This document shows positions 32,778-43,949 of a DNA stretch of 64,000 nt, piece by piece. The position numbers were made by a program, and so were the translations under genes. Numbering within the stretch: position 1 is the stretch's first letter; each line of letters starts with the position of its first letter. The notes beneath the pieces were generated by a model. It was not told the origin of the DNA and searched no databases. It was given only the letters and a program-made list of their open reading frames with translations. This DNA comes from Macrosoma leucophasiata (taxonomy: Eukaryota > Arthropoda > Insecta > Lepidoptera > Hedylidae), in NCBI GenBank assembly GCA_036365455.1, contig JAWQUS010000009.1:4432001-4496000 (forward strand). Direction: 5' to 3'.

Positions 32778-32935
32778 TGGTGGTAGTGCTCCAGTGACGG
32801 ACCTCGCAAGGGGTAGGCACTACTATATTTCCTAATCTTGCCGCTAAATGGTAGTGTTCAGCACTATCGTGAGTATCGTATTCTAGCCAGGTGGTAATCT
32901 ACGGCCCTGTAATTTCCGGCATATAGACATAAATG
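32778..32935 (+). mobile_element. Family A, 5' part
   Basis: Starts CTGGTGGTAGTGCTCCAGTG and runs to ACGGCCCTGTAATTTCCGGC, where similarity stops. Confidence 0.6.
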
Positions 32936-33650
32936 ACATAATACTGCTGCCGTCCAACATAGCTGTACACACAGCTCGCAAGACCACAAATTGTGGTCTC
33001 TCGTTTCTGGAGACTGACCGCAAAAACACATAGCATCTTCCACTAGCTTCATCATCACTTCAGCCGAAAAACGTCCACGGCTGAAAGAAAGTCTTCCTTA
33101 AAGACGTTCACAACTGGTTGTGTTCATCTTTGGAAAAGCGAATGTGGCCATAATGCCCACGCTTGGCATGCGCATTGCAATCAAAGTGGCGGTACTTTAT
33201 TCGACAGAGTAAAAATTGCACTGTGGGATTTTCCCATTGTTCTCAAAATAAAATTATTATTTAGTCCACAACAACAATGATCATTATGAAAAACCAATTT
33301 GTCATTCGACCAATGACAAATTGTAGTACTACTGTCAAATTTTAGTACCGACTGATAAATTATACACAAAATCTACCTACGTAGGTATAGGTAGTGCGCC
33401 TGTCGATGGCTGACGCACGGCGCGCCTCCAAATAAACATTCGCTATGATTTATTGAGAATTTTCCTCTCAGAATACTCCAGATATTGTGTAAGTATCTGT
33501 ACTGAACTCGGACGTGATTCGTTTTCATACGTTATAAGATGTACCTAGTCATTGAACAACTCATTTACCAGTCTCTCAATGAGAGTATGTACCTACCTCT
33601 ATCTTGATTTAATTTCGATGAATTCATTACAAAACGTCGTGCTTTAACAC
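32936..33650. other. No gene recognised
   Basis: Short frames only. Nothing recognisable. Confidence 0.4.
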
Positions 33651-33654
33651 GCAG

Positions 33655-33899
33655 TGCCGTAGGCACCACCGCATTACCTAATCTACATGCCGCTAAAAGG
33701 TAGTTTTCTGCGCTATCGTGTGCTAGCCAGGTGGTAATGTATGGCCCTGTAATTTCCGGCAGAGGCATAATACCTTAGGCCTCAGGAGTAATAACGAATC
33801 TACATTGAAATCTCTGGTTTCATGTAGATGTTCAGATAAAGGCTACAGTATTACTACATCAATGTAAACTGTACCTAAGTATGCTTGTTTGCCACATAA
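33655..33899 (+). mobile_element. Family A, 5'-truncated copy
   Basis: From GCCGTAGGCACCACCGCATT to GTATGCTTGTTTGCCACATA, diverged in the 3' half. It is followed by a (TA)n tract at 33907-33930. Confidence 0.6.
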
Positions 33900-33906
33900 T
33901 GATAAA

Positions 33907-33930
33907 AATATATATATATATATATATATG
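33907..33930. repeat. (TA)n microsatellite
   Basis: Uninterrupted alternating T and A, then a TTATTATT-rich stretch to about 33965. Confidence 0.8.
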
Positions 33931-34740
33931 TAACGGATTATTATTATTATTTATTATTATTCATGCTTACCACACGTATTATTATATTGTTATTGTATTT
34001 TTTTTACTAAAACAGCTGTTGTTTTTAGTGATTTATATGTTTTATTACATATTTGAGCTTTCATACGAACCATCATCTGGTATCTTCTTTGGAAGTGGAC
34101 ATAGGGCAGTTTGTTATTCGCTTATTATCAGATGCTAATGTGTGGGAAGACTTATCAGAGAAAGCATCAAGAAAATGCAAAAAAATCTTCAAATTATTTA
34201 CCTTAGACTTTTTGACTTTCACAAACAAGTGATCCAGTTTTCAGACACGAGTCGAACGCCACGATGTTTTTTTGCCGTCATTTCTTTTAGCGAAAGTAAA
34301 ACGACAATCGTTTTACAATGCAATTAATATTAGACGTCTGAATATGCAGATATTTTGCCAAATAGTTATTTGAACTTTTGAGATACAAAACATGTTCTTT
34401 CTTAAGTCTTGGAGTAGAGTTTAGGTCACTAAGTTCTTCTCGTTCAGATATAATAGATATTACCTTAATTATGTCTCGCTTTAGGCATTAAATAAAAATC
34501 GCTTGTAAAAATCGTAGGAGTATTTTCTATGGCTCATTTGGCATAGAAATTCCTGTTAGATGGCAGTCTATCTTAGTAGCTATGTTAATTTTTAAACAGA
34601 GGCCTTTGGCTTCGAAACGAGAAAGACATGAGTATTGACACTTCTATTTTTTGCGTTGATAAGTATGCAGATACTAGTAAAGCACCATCAACGGGAATGA
34701 GATGTGGGTTTAAAAAAACTAATAATAATCTCTTTTGCAG

Positions 34741-34888
34741 CATGAGCATGAAGGCGGCTGCCATATTTGTCTCAGGGGCGTGTTGTGCTGTCCATATTGA
34801 ATCGCAGCGGCCTGCGGTCGTTGACCACAAGGTCCACAAGGCAAATGAGTCAGAGAGTGAGCGCCCGAATCCTTACGGCAAAGTATAA
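34741..34888 (+). CDS. Candidate terminal exon, 48 residues
   Basis: An acceptor (AATAATAATCTCTTTTGCAG, AG at 34739-34740) precedes MSMKAAAIFVSGACCAVHIE, then SQRPAVVDHKVHKANESESE and RPNPYGKV, with TAA at 34886-34888. GC content is higher than in the flanks. The acceptor phase matches 30565, 32121 and 32534. The opposite strand is also open (34719-34928), so strand is not certain. If it were a first exon, the start would resemble a signal peptide. No family is recognised. Confidence 0.35.
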
Positions 34889-36020
34889 CTAAATGGGTAG
34901 GTACATTACGTAGCACAGACGATTCCATGATGTTTTAGTGTGATTCCACGGCATTCTACGTTTTACAAATGTATTGTTATTAGCGAATTACATAGGTGCT
35001 AAATAGCTAAAAACATAACTTTAGATCTATTTTTCCGCAAGGAACTGGGCATAGGTGTAATGTGAACATATTATGTATTTTTGTGTCATTAATTACATTG
35101 TCATGTTGCGATGTGACCATCCAACCCAAACATGGTAGCATTGAATAATACCATTTTAGCAACAGGTACATAGATGTAAGTGAGTTATTAACTAACGAAC
35201 TCAAGCTTCTCCAACGTCATTCAGGCTCAGTCCATCGAAGACTAACTTACGTTGTATCTTATTATTTACCTTCATTTGATCAAACAATGTGATGAATGTG
35301 TCTGATGAAAGGAGGTGTGTAACAGTAGATAAATTAACTGGCGTGTGTCCTTCGAGGTTGGCAGCACGTTGTTGTTATAAATAATACAAATGTCCAAAAA
35401 CGACAGTGATCACTTTGCATCAGGTGGCCAGTCCTTTGTCTATCAATTTTTAAATTGCTTGCTTTAGCTCAGGAGTAGCAAGCAACGCTACAACTTCCAG
35501 TGTTTGGATGTCTATATGCTGCAGTATGCACTACTTTACTATTCGTGACATTCATTCATACATTTTCGTTCTTTAACAAAGTACGACCATTATAAATAGG
35601 CAGTTACTGCTTGCATAATAGTATTTTGGCTGAAAACCAACATCGTACTATGGCACGGCCTTCGAACATTTTTGGCGTTATCAATATTATATACGTATTA
35701 CTGAACGGCCTTGAAGAACGAAAGTTGAAAAAATTCCGAGAAAATGAAATGGAAAATGTTATGTTGTAAACTAACAACAATTGACATGTTGTTTTCAATT
35801 CAAATATATTAAGTATTCAGTTTTGCACGCATCCACAGATGAAGGCTTAGAGAAAAGTGAGAAAGAATTATGTAGTAGTACCTATATACAAAATACTTTT
35901 GATCTTTCTTGAAGGGTTATTATCTTAAAATAATTAACCATCTTAGAAATTCCTTTCTTACTCTTTTTTAGAGGAACTTTAGGGTAATATATAAATTCTC
36001 AACAGGCTTTACCTACCTAC
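34889..36020. other. No gene; diverged LINE 3' end at 35345-35460
   Basis: GGTTGGCAGCACGTTG, CACTTTGCATCAGGTGGCCA and GTCCTTTGTCTATCAATTTT match the LINE 3' end at 20885-21072 with many changes. The rest is unrecognised. Confidence 0.45.
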
Positions 36021-36024
36021 CTAA

Positions 36025-36130
36025 CATTTAGCAGTTGACAATAGTCGGTGTGCTACAAGGGTCTGTTCTATTTCCAACGCTCTTCATTTATTACGGTATT
36101 TTAATAAAATCTCATCTTCAGCCTTTAATG
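36025..36130 (+). pseudogene. LINE reverse transcriptase scrap
   Basis: TIVGVLQGSVLFPTLFIYYG can be read near 36040-36100 and matches the GVPQGSVLSPTLF motif of LINE reverse transcriptases. The flanks are not recognisable. Confidence 0.4.
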
Positions 36131-36271
36131 CTATGATAGTAGCGTAGCAATACCTTCCAGTAAGTTTACCTTCACCAATATTTGCAGTCTACCTCTCCTA
36201 CGACATGGAACCCAGACGTGGGCTCTACCGACGATTGTTCCATAAATTCAAAATTGCGTACCTATCAATCT

Positions 36272-37004
36272 TTTTTTTTTACGCATGGAAACCCTCATGC
36301 ACCTCCGCCGTCTAGGGGAAAAGACGGCGGGTAGTGTGAGACTCGTACTCACTAAAACCCCGCGGTGTTCCGCCTCTTCTGCCATCAGGGGCGGGGTCAC
36401 GGGAACGCTTACGCACACATCCGCGACCCCACCGGCGGCTGCTCGTCTCCGAGCCCTCCGCAGGTTGAGCTCTTTGCCTCCAACCAACACTAGTGGCGTG
36501 CGGAACACGTGCACGCCATCCAGCTTGGAACCTACCTCCATTTGGGCGACGTACATCCCCTAGTCCGACACCCAAAGGTCCCTGCCCCGACCACTCACAA
36601 CGCCAGGCGTCCCAAGACGCCCGGGTGGAGGGGTCCAGGGGCACACAGTCCAACCCCGGGGGAGCGGGAGTGACAGGGATGAACTGACCTTCAACCGCTC
36701 CCCCGCGGCCCCACCACATCCCTATCGAGCGGCGGGACCACCGGGACCCAGCCGTCTTCCCACCACGTCCCCATCTGACGGCGGGACCACCGTTAGGCGG
36801 CTGGAGATAGTGTGCAGGGCCAACGAAATACCCGTACACATCCTTCCCAGCCGTCTCCTCTCCACAGCAGCGAGTGGCGGGCAGAGCCACGCCAAACGCC
36901 GCCCCCTCTCTGGGTTCCTCTTGGCTTCGCCGGTGTGGGGACAACCACCGGGTACTGAGCCCCCCCCGCCACGACAAGGCGGAAACCCTCGGGGGGGGGG
37001 GGGT
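36272..37004 (-). mobile_element. GC-rich retroposed segment with target duplications
   Basis: A 13-bp direct repeat flanks it: TACCTATCAATCT (36259-36271) and TACCTATTAATCT (37005-37017), one mismatch. A T-tract at the low end (poly(A) on the minus strand) and a G13 run at the high end indicate a reverse-transcribed insertion on the minus strand. The roughly 730 bp are far more GC-rich than the window. A 222-codon minus-strand frame (36312-36977) is open, but its Arg/Gly/Pro-rich product shows no domain and overlapping frames are open too. It looks like the 3' end of an unidentified GC-rich LINE, or a SINE-like derivative. Confidence 0.65.
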
Positions 37005-37019
37005 TACCTATTAATCTAA

Positions 37020-37630
37020 GCTAAGTTTCATTAACATTCATAATCTAAGTCGTCCTTATTCCTAACCACCCACGCTGCAATTGGAATAAGTCATGATCCA
37101 TTCACATTTGAAATTAGCCGGAAATGTGCATTCAGCCTAATCCAAATAGGATATTGAAATCTATGCATGAGCTCGATTCTTCATACAGAATTTGTTTCAT
37201 GGGTACTTCAATCGATTCGCTTTGAAGTGGGGAATCGCTTTTTCATTACAGATTTTATTTATCCAGGCTATGCGAGATAGTAAGAAGTAGGTATACAATT
37301 GGAGATCATTCAACTCGTAAAAGTATCTAATCAATGTATCTAATAAACAAAGTAATATGTTTGTAAAAAAATTAAATGAAATAGAATCGCGACATATCTA
37401 CTTATTACCTATAACTAGAAGAGAGGCATTGGCTCATGATTTGATAGAAATCATGATCAATGCCGGCGACTAGCGACTGCAAGGTCCGAAGGAGACCAAA
37501 TAAATAATCTTGACTAAATAGATAAGATTATCGCACCTATCTTATATTACGGAAATAGAAGTACCTACTTGAAATAGGCATGATAGGCATCCATTTATGA
37601 AAATGATACTGATCGTTTGTGAAAATAAAA
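37020..37630. other. No gene recognised
   Basis: AT-rich. Nothing recognisable. Confidence 0.4.
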
Positions 37631-37631
37631 C

Positions 37632-38030
37632 AGGGCAAGTTGGGCCCTGCGCAATGTAGGGTTCCGTTTTCCAAGGACATTTTATAAGTAGATTTATTAT
37701 AGACCTGCTACTCGTTTTGCAAAATATCGTAATTTAAAGCTTAATATTTCACAAACTTTTTCCTTTATCGCGAAAGTGTTCGACATATTTTTTGATGACC
37801 TTTTCAACGACACCTTACAATATAGGGTGCGCGAAGGAAAAAAAAACTTTTAGGGGTACCCTAAAAAATATATTTCTGGACTTTATCACAATTATTGTCC
37901 GACTTTACCGATCACCTATTCGTGTCAATTTACAGCTTTCTAATTGTCTACAAGCATAGCCGCAAACAAACCGACGGACGGACGGACATGACGGGTCCTT
38001 GTAGGCCACCCTAAAAAGGATTTGTAAGTA
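37632..38030. repeat. Interspersed repeat (GGGCCCTGCGCAATGTAGGG type)
   Basis: Contains CAAGTTGGGCCCTGCGCAAT, GTAGGGTTCCGTTTTCC, CGGACGGACGGACATGACGG and CCACCCTAAAAAGG. It is a common repeat related by its AGGGTTCCGT end to the element at 22910-23533, with partly inverted ends. Confidence 0.5.
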
Positions 38031-38543
38031 TAGAGAGAGAAAGTTGATATCCGTGCATTTTATAACCACCTCTAAGAACCCTAAGGGAACAAAATAATTC
38101 CATATTTGTATTTGACGTATAGATTGCATGTAATCATTAAAAGCCTTCACAAAATATACAATCGAGTGAAAACTAGGTCCACTTTCACCAAATTTCAATC
38201 GAAGCTCAATTTATTGGGGAAAAGCGAACAATGTTCCATTGTCGTTTTTTGTAATTTTTTGTTAAACGGCGGCGAAGAACCGAATGAATTTTTCATTCAT
38301 TCATACATTTGATACCTACTTTTTTAAATTCTGTACTACGATCATTGTAACAGGCACGAAATAGATAAATTTATTTATTCTGTGGTAATAGGTATAAGCA
38401 AAACACAAAAGTACCTAATGTTTTTGTAATTTTAGTATTTATTAAGTCACTGGTAACGGAATAAGAATTCACATTCACAAAAACAGGTAACTGATGATAA
38501 CGGTACGAGCTCACATGACGTACCTATAGCTACTCAGTACATC

Positions 38544-38960
38544 AAAGGCGGCCAACTTTCTGAAAATAGCATGCGGGACTTTTTGTGGATATGGGAATGC
38601 GAAATATGAAATTTTGTCAGTATACGTACCAAAATTACATAAAAACACAAAACTTACATTTATTTTTAAAATAGTATACAAATCACTAGAGTGACACTTT
38701 TTGAAATAATTCAAAATCAAAATGGAACAAAGTGATCACATACACACAACAATTTCTGTTGTTTGCATGTGTATGTTTTATGTATGTGTGGTTATGTAGT
38801 AGCTTGAAAAAAAATAGGCATGGTACTTCAATGCTTCGAATGCGGGACATGCGGGACGCATCCGACGTTTTGCGGGACTATTATGTTAATTCTTACAAAG
38901 CGGGATTACATCCAGCATTACGGGACGGTCCCGCAGAATCCGGGACGGTTGGCCGCCTTA
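38544..38960. mobile_element. hAT-type MITE with 8-bp target duplication
   Basis: An exact 8-bp duplication AGTACATC (38536-38543 and 38961-38968) flanks inverted ends AAAGGCGGCCAAC / TAAGGCGGCCAACC. Subterminal GCGGGAC or CGGGAC motifs occur once on the left and about six times on the right (38840-38950). It is 417 bp and non-coding. The target length and subterminal repeats point to hAT-driven mobilisation. Confidence 0.8.
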
Positions 38961-39044
38961 AGTACATCGGTTGGTAAAAAACTATTTCACAGTAGTAAAG
39001 GTATAGGTAATAAAAAAGCCAAAAAGAAATACTTCAGACAGAAC

Positions 39045-39165
39045 TTGAACTCGTGACCACTAGTCCAGTCGGTCCCCCAACCGAAGTAGCCCAGTAGGAA
39101 AGGTAGCCCAGGCTACTTCATTAGCGATAATGAGTCGCGGTTTGAAGTCCCGCCTAAGTCACATT
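39045..39165 (+). mobile_element. tRNA-like family C, fold-back copy
   Basis: The left half (GAACTTGAACTCGTGACCAC) is an inverted, diverged version of the right half (GAGTCGCGGTTTGAAGTCCC then GCCTAAGTCACATTTTAC). The right half with its TTGCCATTTTTT tail follows the 3' part of family C. It is a second case of head-to-head T-arm duplication (compare 2838-2880). Confidence 0.5.
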
Positions 39166-40254
39166 TTACTTGCCATTTTTTCTTCAATGTTAAAACTTCT
39201 TGCATTAATTACTTACCATCAATAGTTATTAGGTACCAATCAGGTTCACAATAGTACCTCTAATATGTAGGTATGCACCTACTATATTACCAATCATGGT
39301 CTTAATAGGAACGTTAACAATCTAGGCCTAGACCGGCCTAGGCGATAGCTCGGTTGCAAAGTTACATTCAAGACCAAGAAAATTCAATACATTCATAAGG
39401 AAATGTTCTAGACCACCGATTTCGTATCGAGCTATTTGAACCTAGGTAGTTACAGATCTAGACAATAGCGTAACGTCCTGGGTACGGCAACTGAATGCAC
39501 ACCGGATATTGGTCATATGTGCAAATTGTTGCCCCTCCTACTACAACGATACTTATTGTTGTCGCCATTACAATTTGTACACTCTTGTATGCATGCACCC
39601 ATGTATAATGAGGTATTATTATGTTTATTTTATTGGTTAGGGTTGATTCAACATCAGCATCTACATTTAATTTGAAGAACTGAAATCTCTGCTACAAATG
39701 CATAGCACTCACAGCTATAGTTAAAGTTTAAGGTAGTAGTACCTGCTACATGCTACTGTTCTTTCGTATTAACAGTATGGAATATTTCATGCTTTGTATC
39801 CCCAACTGAGAGAAGCCACTAACCAAATATTGCATACTGTTCTCTTGATTGTAGTTTTGGACGCAGCTACATACTGCGATGTCTTCTACGCCTACGCTTG
39901 CGTAACATTAGTAAAAGAAACAGTGTTTCTTCGTCGAAATCCATCTTGTAAATGAACTGGCGTCAGTATTAACTGCTCCAAGCTGTCGTAGTCAACTGCA
40001 ACACTACTGCATTATGCGGTTGTGTTGCAGTCGTGTACGAATTCAACGCGACAGCTCTAGAGCAGTCGGTGCTGCAAGATGCGGTCCACCTCTGGCCGGC
40101 CTAAGAGTATTTTTGCTGACTTCGTGTGGGTATTTTGGTTGTCCTGTTCATATTTTTTTGATCTCTTTTTTTCTGTCTCCTAAAAAAATTGCAGGAACCA
40201 GGACCGTCAACAAAAAGGACTTAAGAAGAAGCGATCGCAATGTTCCATTCATTA
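39166..40254. other. No gene recognised
   Basis: Moderately GC-rich patches (39860-40110) without domain or splice support. Confidence 0.4.
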
Positions 40255-40715
40255 GATAAAATACTACTAGCGACTCGCCCCGGCTTCGCACAGAAGCAGC
40301 TTTCTAATGGTGAAAGCATTTTTGACCACTACTATTACGCTGGAGGTCCTGGGTTCGATTCCCGGGTCGGGGGATATTAGAGATAACGGTTTAAAATCCT
40401 TTATCTCTGCTTCTATTGGGATTTTTCCATTTTCTGGAAGTTTCCAAGTACCCCGGTTTACAAGAGATATAGTTGTAGAGTTATAGTGGTAATGTGCCCC
40501 GAGATGGCAACAGGTTCGCCACCTGTTACATGGGCCAAAACGTAACCGGTGAGTCGTGGGTGTTTGCATGTATGATTGAATGCATGCATTTACCTCTTCG
40601 GGGATTACAGGCGTGAAGTTACGTAAAGCTATTTTGAAATCGGTCCACTGTTTTTGTGTTACAAACATACATATAGAAACACAAAATTTCCTCTTTACAA
40701 TATTAATTAGTATAG
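40255..40715 (+). repeat. Interspersed repeat interrupted by a SINE
   Basis: The left part (CTACTAGCGACTCGCCCCGG, CTTCGCACAGAAGCAGCTTT, to 40324) and right part (AAATCGGTCCACTGTTTTTG to 40715) are one older repeat. The uninterrupted order is preserved at 61960-62135. Confidence 0.75.
40325..40624 (+). mobile_element. SINE family B inserted into an older repeat
   Basis: 300 bp from ACCACTACTATTACGCTGGA to GGCGTGAAGTTACGT. It is flanked by imperfect 12-bp duplications AAAGCATTTTTG (40313-40324) and AAAGCTATTTTG (40625-40636). Box B (GGTTCGATTCCCGGG) is present, while box A is truncated relative to the copy at 14457-14800. The minus-strand 133-codon frame is incidental. Confidence 0.8.
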
Positions 40716-43097
40716 ATAATTAAAGATTATTTTCTATTTCCGATGTTATGCTATGCTAGAAGTCACATAGCATCGGAAATAGATAACAAAAATGTTAAAC
40801 TTCATGAAGTAGATCAGAAGTTAATATATTGATAATATAACAGTACGAACTGCAAAAATATGAACACCTACCTAAGCACCTACCTCCTTTCGTCGTATCT
40901 ATAGAAGTAATAGTTTAGTACAGTAACATAAATCAGGAGTTCAGGTGAAGAACCGATTGCAAAAATGTTTGCCAAGGTGTGAATATGTGAAGACAAATAG
41001 ATAATACAACTGATTATCTCGGCACGGTACGTCTGACTATATTTTAAATCTTATCCAGACATGATAGTGACCATTATCATTTGAATTAGTGATCCTCTGT
41101 CGATAAATATTTAAGACATTTTTTTTATACTGTATCGATAAAAAACATTATCTGCGCCGCGCTGGTTTCCTTACTTTCCTTAATGAAGAGATAATCGTTA
41201 CAAACTGTATACTCTCCCTCATGAATTTAACAGAAAGTCGACAATTCCTAGTCTAGTAGAACTTTTTAACCATTACAGAGTTACAAACTCTATTTGATTT
41301 GACGACTTGACTAATTGCACAACTAAGCACTTATGTATTTTCCTTATTATCTTATTAAACTTCGCGTTGGTGAGTTTTAAGCACTTTTCCCTATTGTTGC
41401 AGTGTCCTTAAGATCAATAAGGTCATACGTATTGAAGCATCTTGAATTAAATTAATAATATCCTTCAATTAATCACATAGGCAAAATAATTTACAACTGA
41501 CTAAAAAATGGAATCAACTTGTGCAACATTATTTCCCTTATCGTATATTGTAGAAAATACGTCAATTTCACGTTGGATCGTTTAATCTACGACCGTTTTA
41601 CTATCAATGATATTTATCAGGTAAAGTTTGTCCAAGTGTACCAGAATATTCGATCACCATGATAGTGTCAAGAACCACTTTGAAGTGCTTCATTCGCTTT
41701 TATTTTGCAATAACATTGTTTTATTTGATATTGTTGCTTACAACGTCAAGCAGTGATAGGTGAGTCATTTGATATCTGTTACCCACTGAATACAGTACAT
41801 TTGCCATACACGCGTGATAGAATGACATATTTGACCGTTATTCCAATCGCTTATCTGCAAATATCTCAGAAAATCATGATTGAATATGGTAAGCTGGTGC
41901 GGTGTTATCTTACTGGGAATTTGAAGAAAGGAAGCAAAGAACGAGCTACCTACCTAAAATGAGACCAACACATTTGTGTTCAAGGCAATGGTTTTCATAA
42001 GAGGACTAAATTTAATTTTCGTTTTAAGGAGGGAGGGAGAAAAGTAACTAATTAGTTGCAGCCGTACTTTTAGACGATTTTATAGTTTTTTTGGGGTTTA
42101 GATACGTACCTACGTACACACGTAGTTATTTATCAAAAAAAACCAAACGCATTTACAGGTATTCGTAAAGAATAAATACTATCTAGAAGCAAAAGTAGTT
42201 AGATAATTACCTACACCCGCGTTTTCTCAATGTGTCATAAAAAAACCAACCAAAAAAGTGACAAAATTTTATATACTTATTTGAACATAAATTTCCCAAC
42301 AAATGCAAAATTTAACCGGAAAAGGCTTTAGAAATCGGAAAATTATTCCAAAATTCAACGAATTCGATTCGAATCGAAACTCACTTCGAACACGCAAAGG
42401 TTATCCGCTCAACAATTTCACTGTTGTCGAATTATTATAGGATAGGTAACATGAAATAACATCGCGTGTGATCTTGCCCTATTTCTGTGTCGACCAATGT
42501 CAGTGACGAACAATTTTTTATTAGGTTTGTTTTTTTTAAATATGCACTCTAATATCCTCGTCTCCGAGTCCCCGTGCGACGAGGACACGGCGTAAGGCGA
42601 CAACGGGAATAAACCTATTCAGAAGACCCTCCTGAATTATGTCATTTTTTTCTCTCTTCTCAGGTTTGTATACACTCAGATCACAAAGCAGAAAAATTTA
42701 ACGGACAGTAAATATAACAGGTGGCCTTACCACTGCAAGCCATTTCTTCTATGAAACCTGTAAATACATTAAAGAAATTTACCCCTTTTACCCCCTGTCG
42801 TTCACGATGACCAAGGATCCGCATAAGCTTAGTAGCCCTGGTCTACTATACCTAACCCGCCATAACGACAGTGTAGCTGCTCTTAGATAATAGTTGGATC
42901 CTCATTCAATGTCCGTCATTGATCTTATGTCTATGTATTATCTTATTTGAATACATTAAATAATCTAGATAAGTAAGATTCCAATGAAAATTGCAAGCGA
43001 AATTTGAAATTCATTCATGAATTATTTACCTTCCCATTTAAAATTTAAATTTGATGGTTTGTATTTCGTGATTGTTGCAATTTGTTTGGTATACCTA
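40716..43097. other. No gene recognised
   Basis: Long AT-rich stretch. The small frames (41753-41962, 42418-42603) show nothing. Confidence 0.45.
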
Positions 43098-43357
43098 CAG
43101 CAATACCCCGACTTATACCTACTATACCGTTTTACGCGAACGCCGAGATACGCGAATTTTTTTATCTTCATGCGCGCATCTGTTTTCCCACTCCGCTGTG
43201 TCAGTGTTTGGCTTACGAGAGATTAACATATAATTATGTCATAGTAAAGACCAAAAAATTTGTAATTTGAACCTAGTATTGAGGTATATGACGAATTACG
43301 CGAATTCGACTTACGCTGCTATCGCTTAGTCCCGCCTATCGCGTAAGTCCGAGGTAT
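43098..43357. mobile_element. Possible pogo/Tigger-like MITE
   Basis: The left end CAGCAATACCCCGACTTATA and the right end read on the minus strand (AATACCTCGGACTTACGCGA) are similar inverted ends of the CAG..ATACCTCGACTTACGCGA type seen in pogo-group elements. The interior has further CGCGAA/TTCGCG words. The TA target is present on the left (43096-43097) and likely at 43358-43359. Confidence 0.5.
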
Positions 43358-43370
43358 TAGAGAGGAAAGT

Positions 43371-43560
43371 TTACCTAATCTATCTATATCCGCCAAATGG
43401 AAGTTTTCAGCAGTATTGTGTTCCGGTTATATAATAATATATTTTCTCCCCGTAATAACTAAAACAGAGATATAACAACTGAGGTCTCAGGGGGCAACAC
43501 CTGTACATTTTGAGTGCTGGTTTTTGTGTAGATGTCTACAGGTTGCAATCATTGGAGTTA
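43371..43560 (+). mobile_element. Family A, strongly diverged copy
   Basis: TACCTAATCTATCTATATCC, CAGCAGTATTGTGTTCCGGT, AACAACTGAGGTCTCAGG and TAGATGTCTACAGGTTGCAA follow the family A order. Confidence 0.5.
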
Positions 43561-43639
43561 CAGAAATACAAATGGTCCTTCGCCTACTTTTAAGATTTCA
43601 TTATTCTAAGTGCTTAAATGCCTTAAATGAAGCTAACAA

Positions 43640-43946
43640 GATCATTCCAGTGCAGCAATAGCCATTACTGTTTCGCTGGGGTCCTGGGTTCGATTTCCGG
43701 GTCAGAGGCTACCAGAGATAAAGATGTAAAATCCTTGATCTCTGGTTCTATTGGAATTTTCTATTTTATGGAAGTTTCCTAGTTCCTCGAAGATTGAGTT
43801 GACGCAACACCTCAGCGCAACACGCTCTCCTCCTGTTACACGGACCCAATGGACCAATAATAGAACCGGCAAATCGTCTATGTTTGCATGTACGTATGCT
43901 TGAATGCATTTACCTCTGCCTTCGGGAATTTTACGGGAAGTTACGT
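43640..43946 (+). mobile_element. SINE family B, diverged copy
   Basis: GGGTCCTGGGTTCGATTTCC, ATCTCTGGTTCTATTGGAAT, TTATGGAAGTTTCC, TGAATGCATTTACCTCTGCC and GGGAAGTTACGT follow the family B order. Confidence 0.65.
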
Positions 43947-43949
43947 TAG

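Noticed and set aside
36312..36977. 221-residue host protein
   Set aside because: It lies inside a retroposed GC-rich segment, with other frames also open and an Arg/Gly/Pro-rich product without domains.
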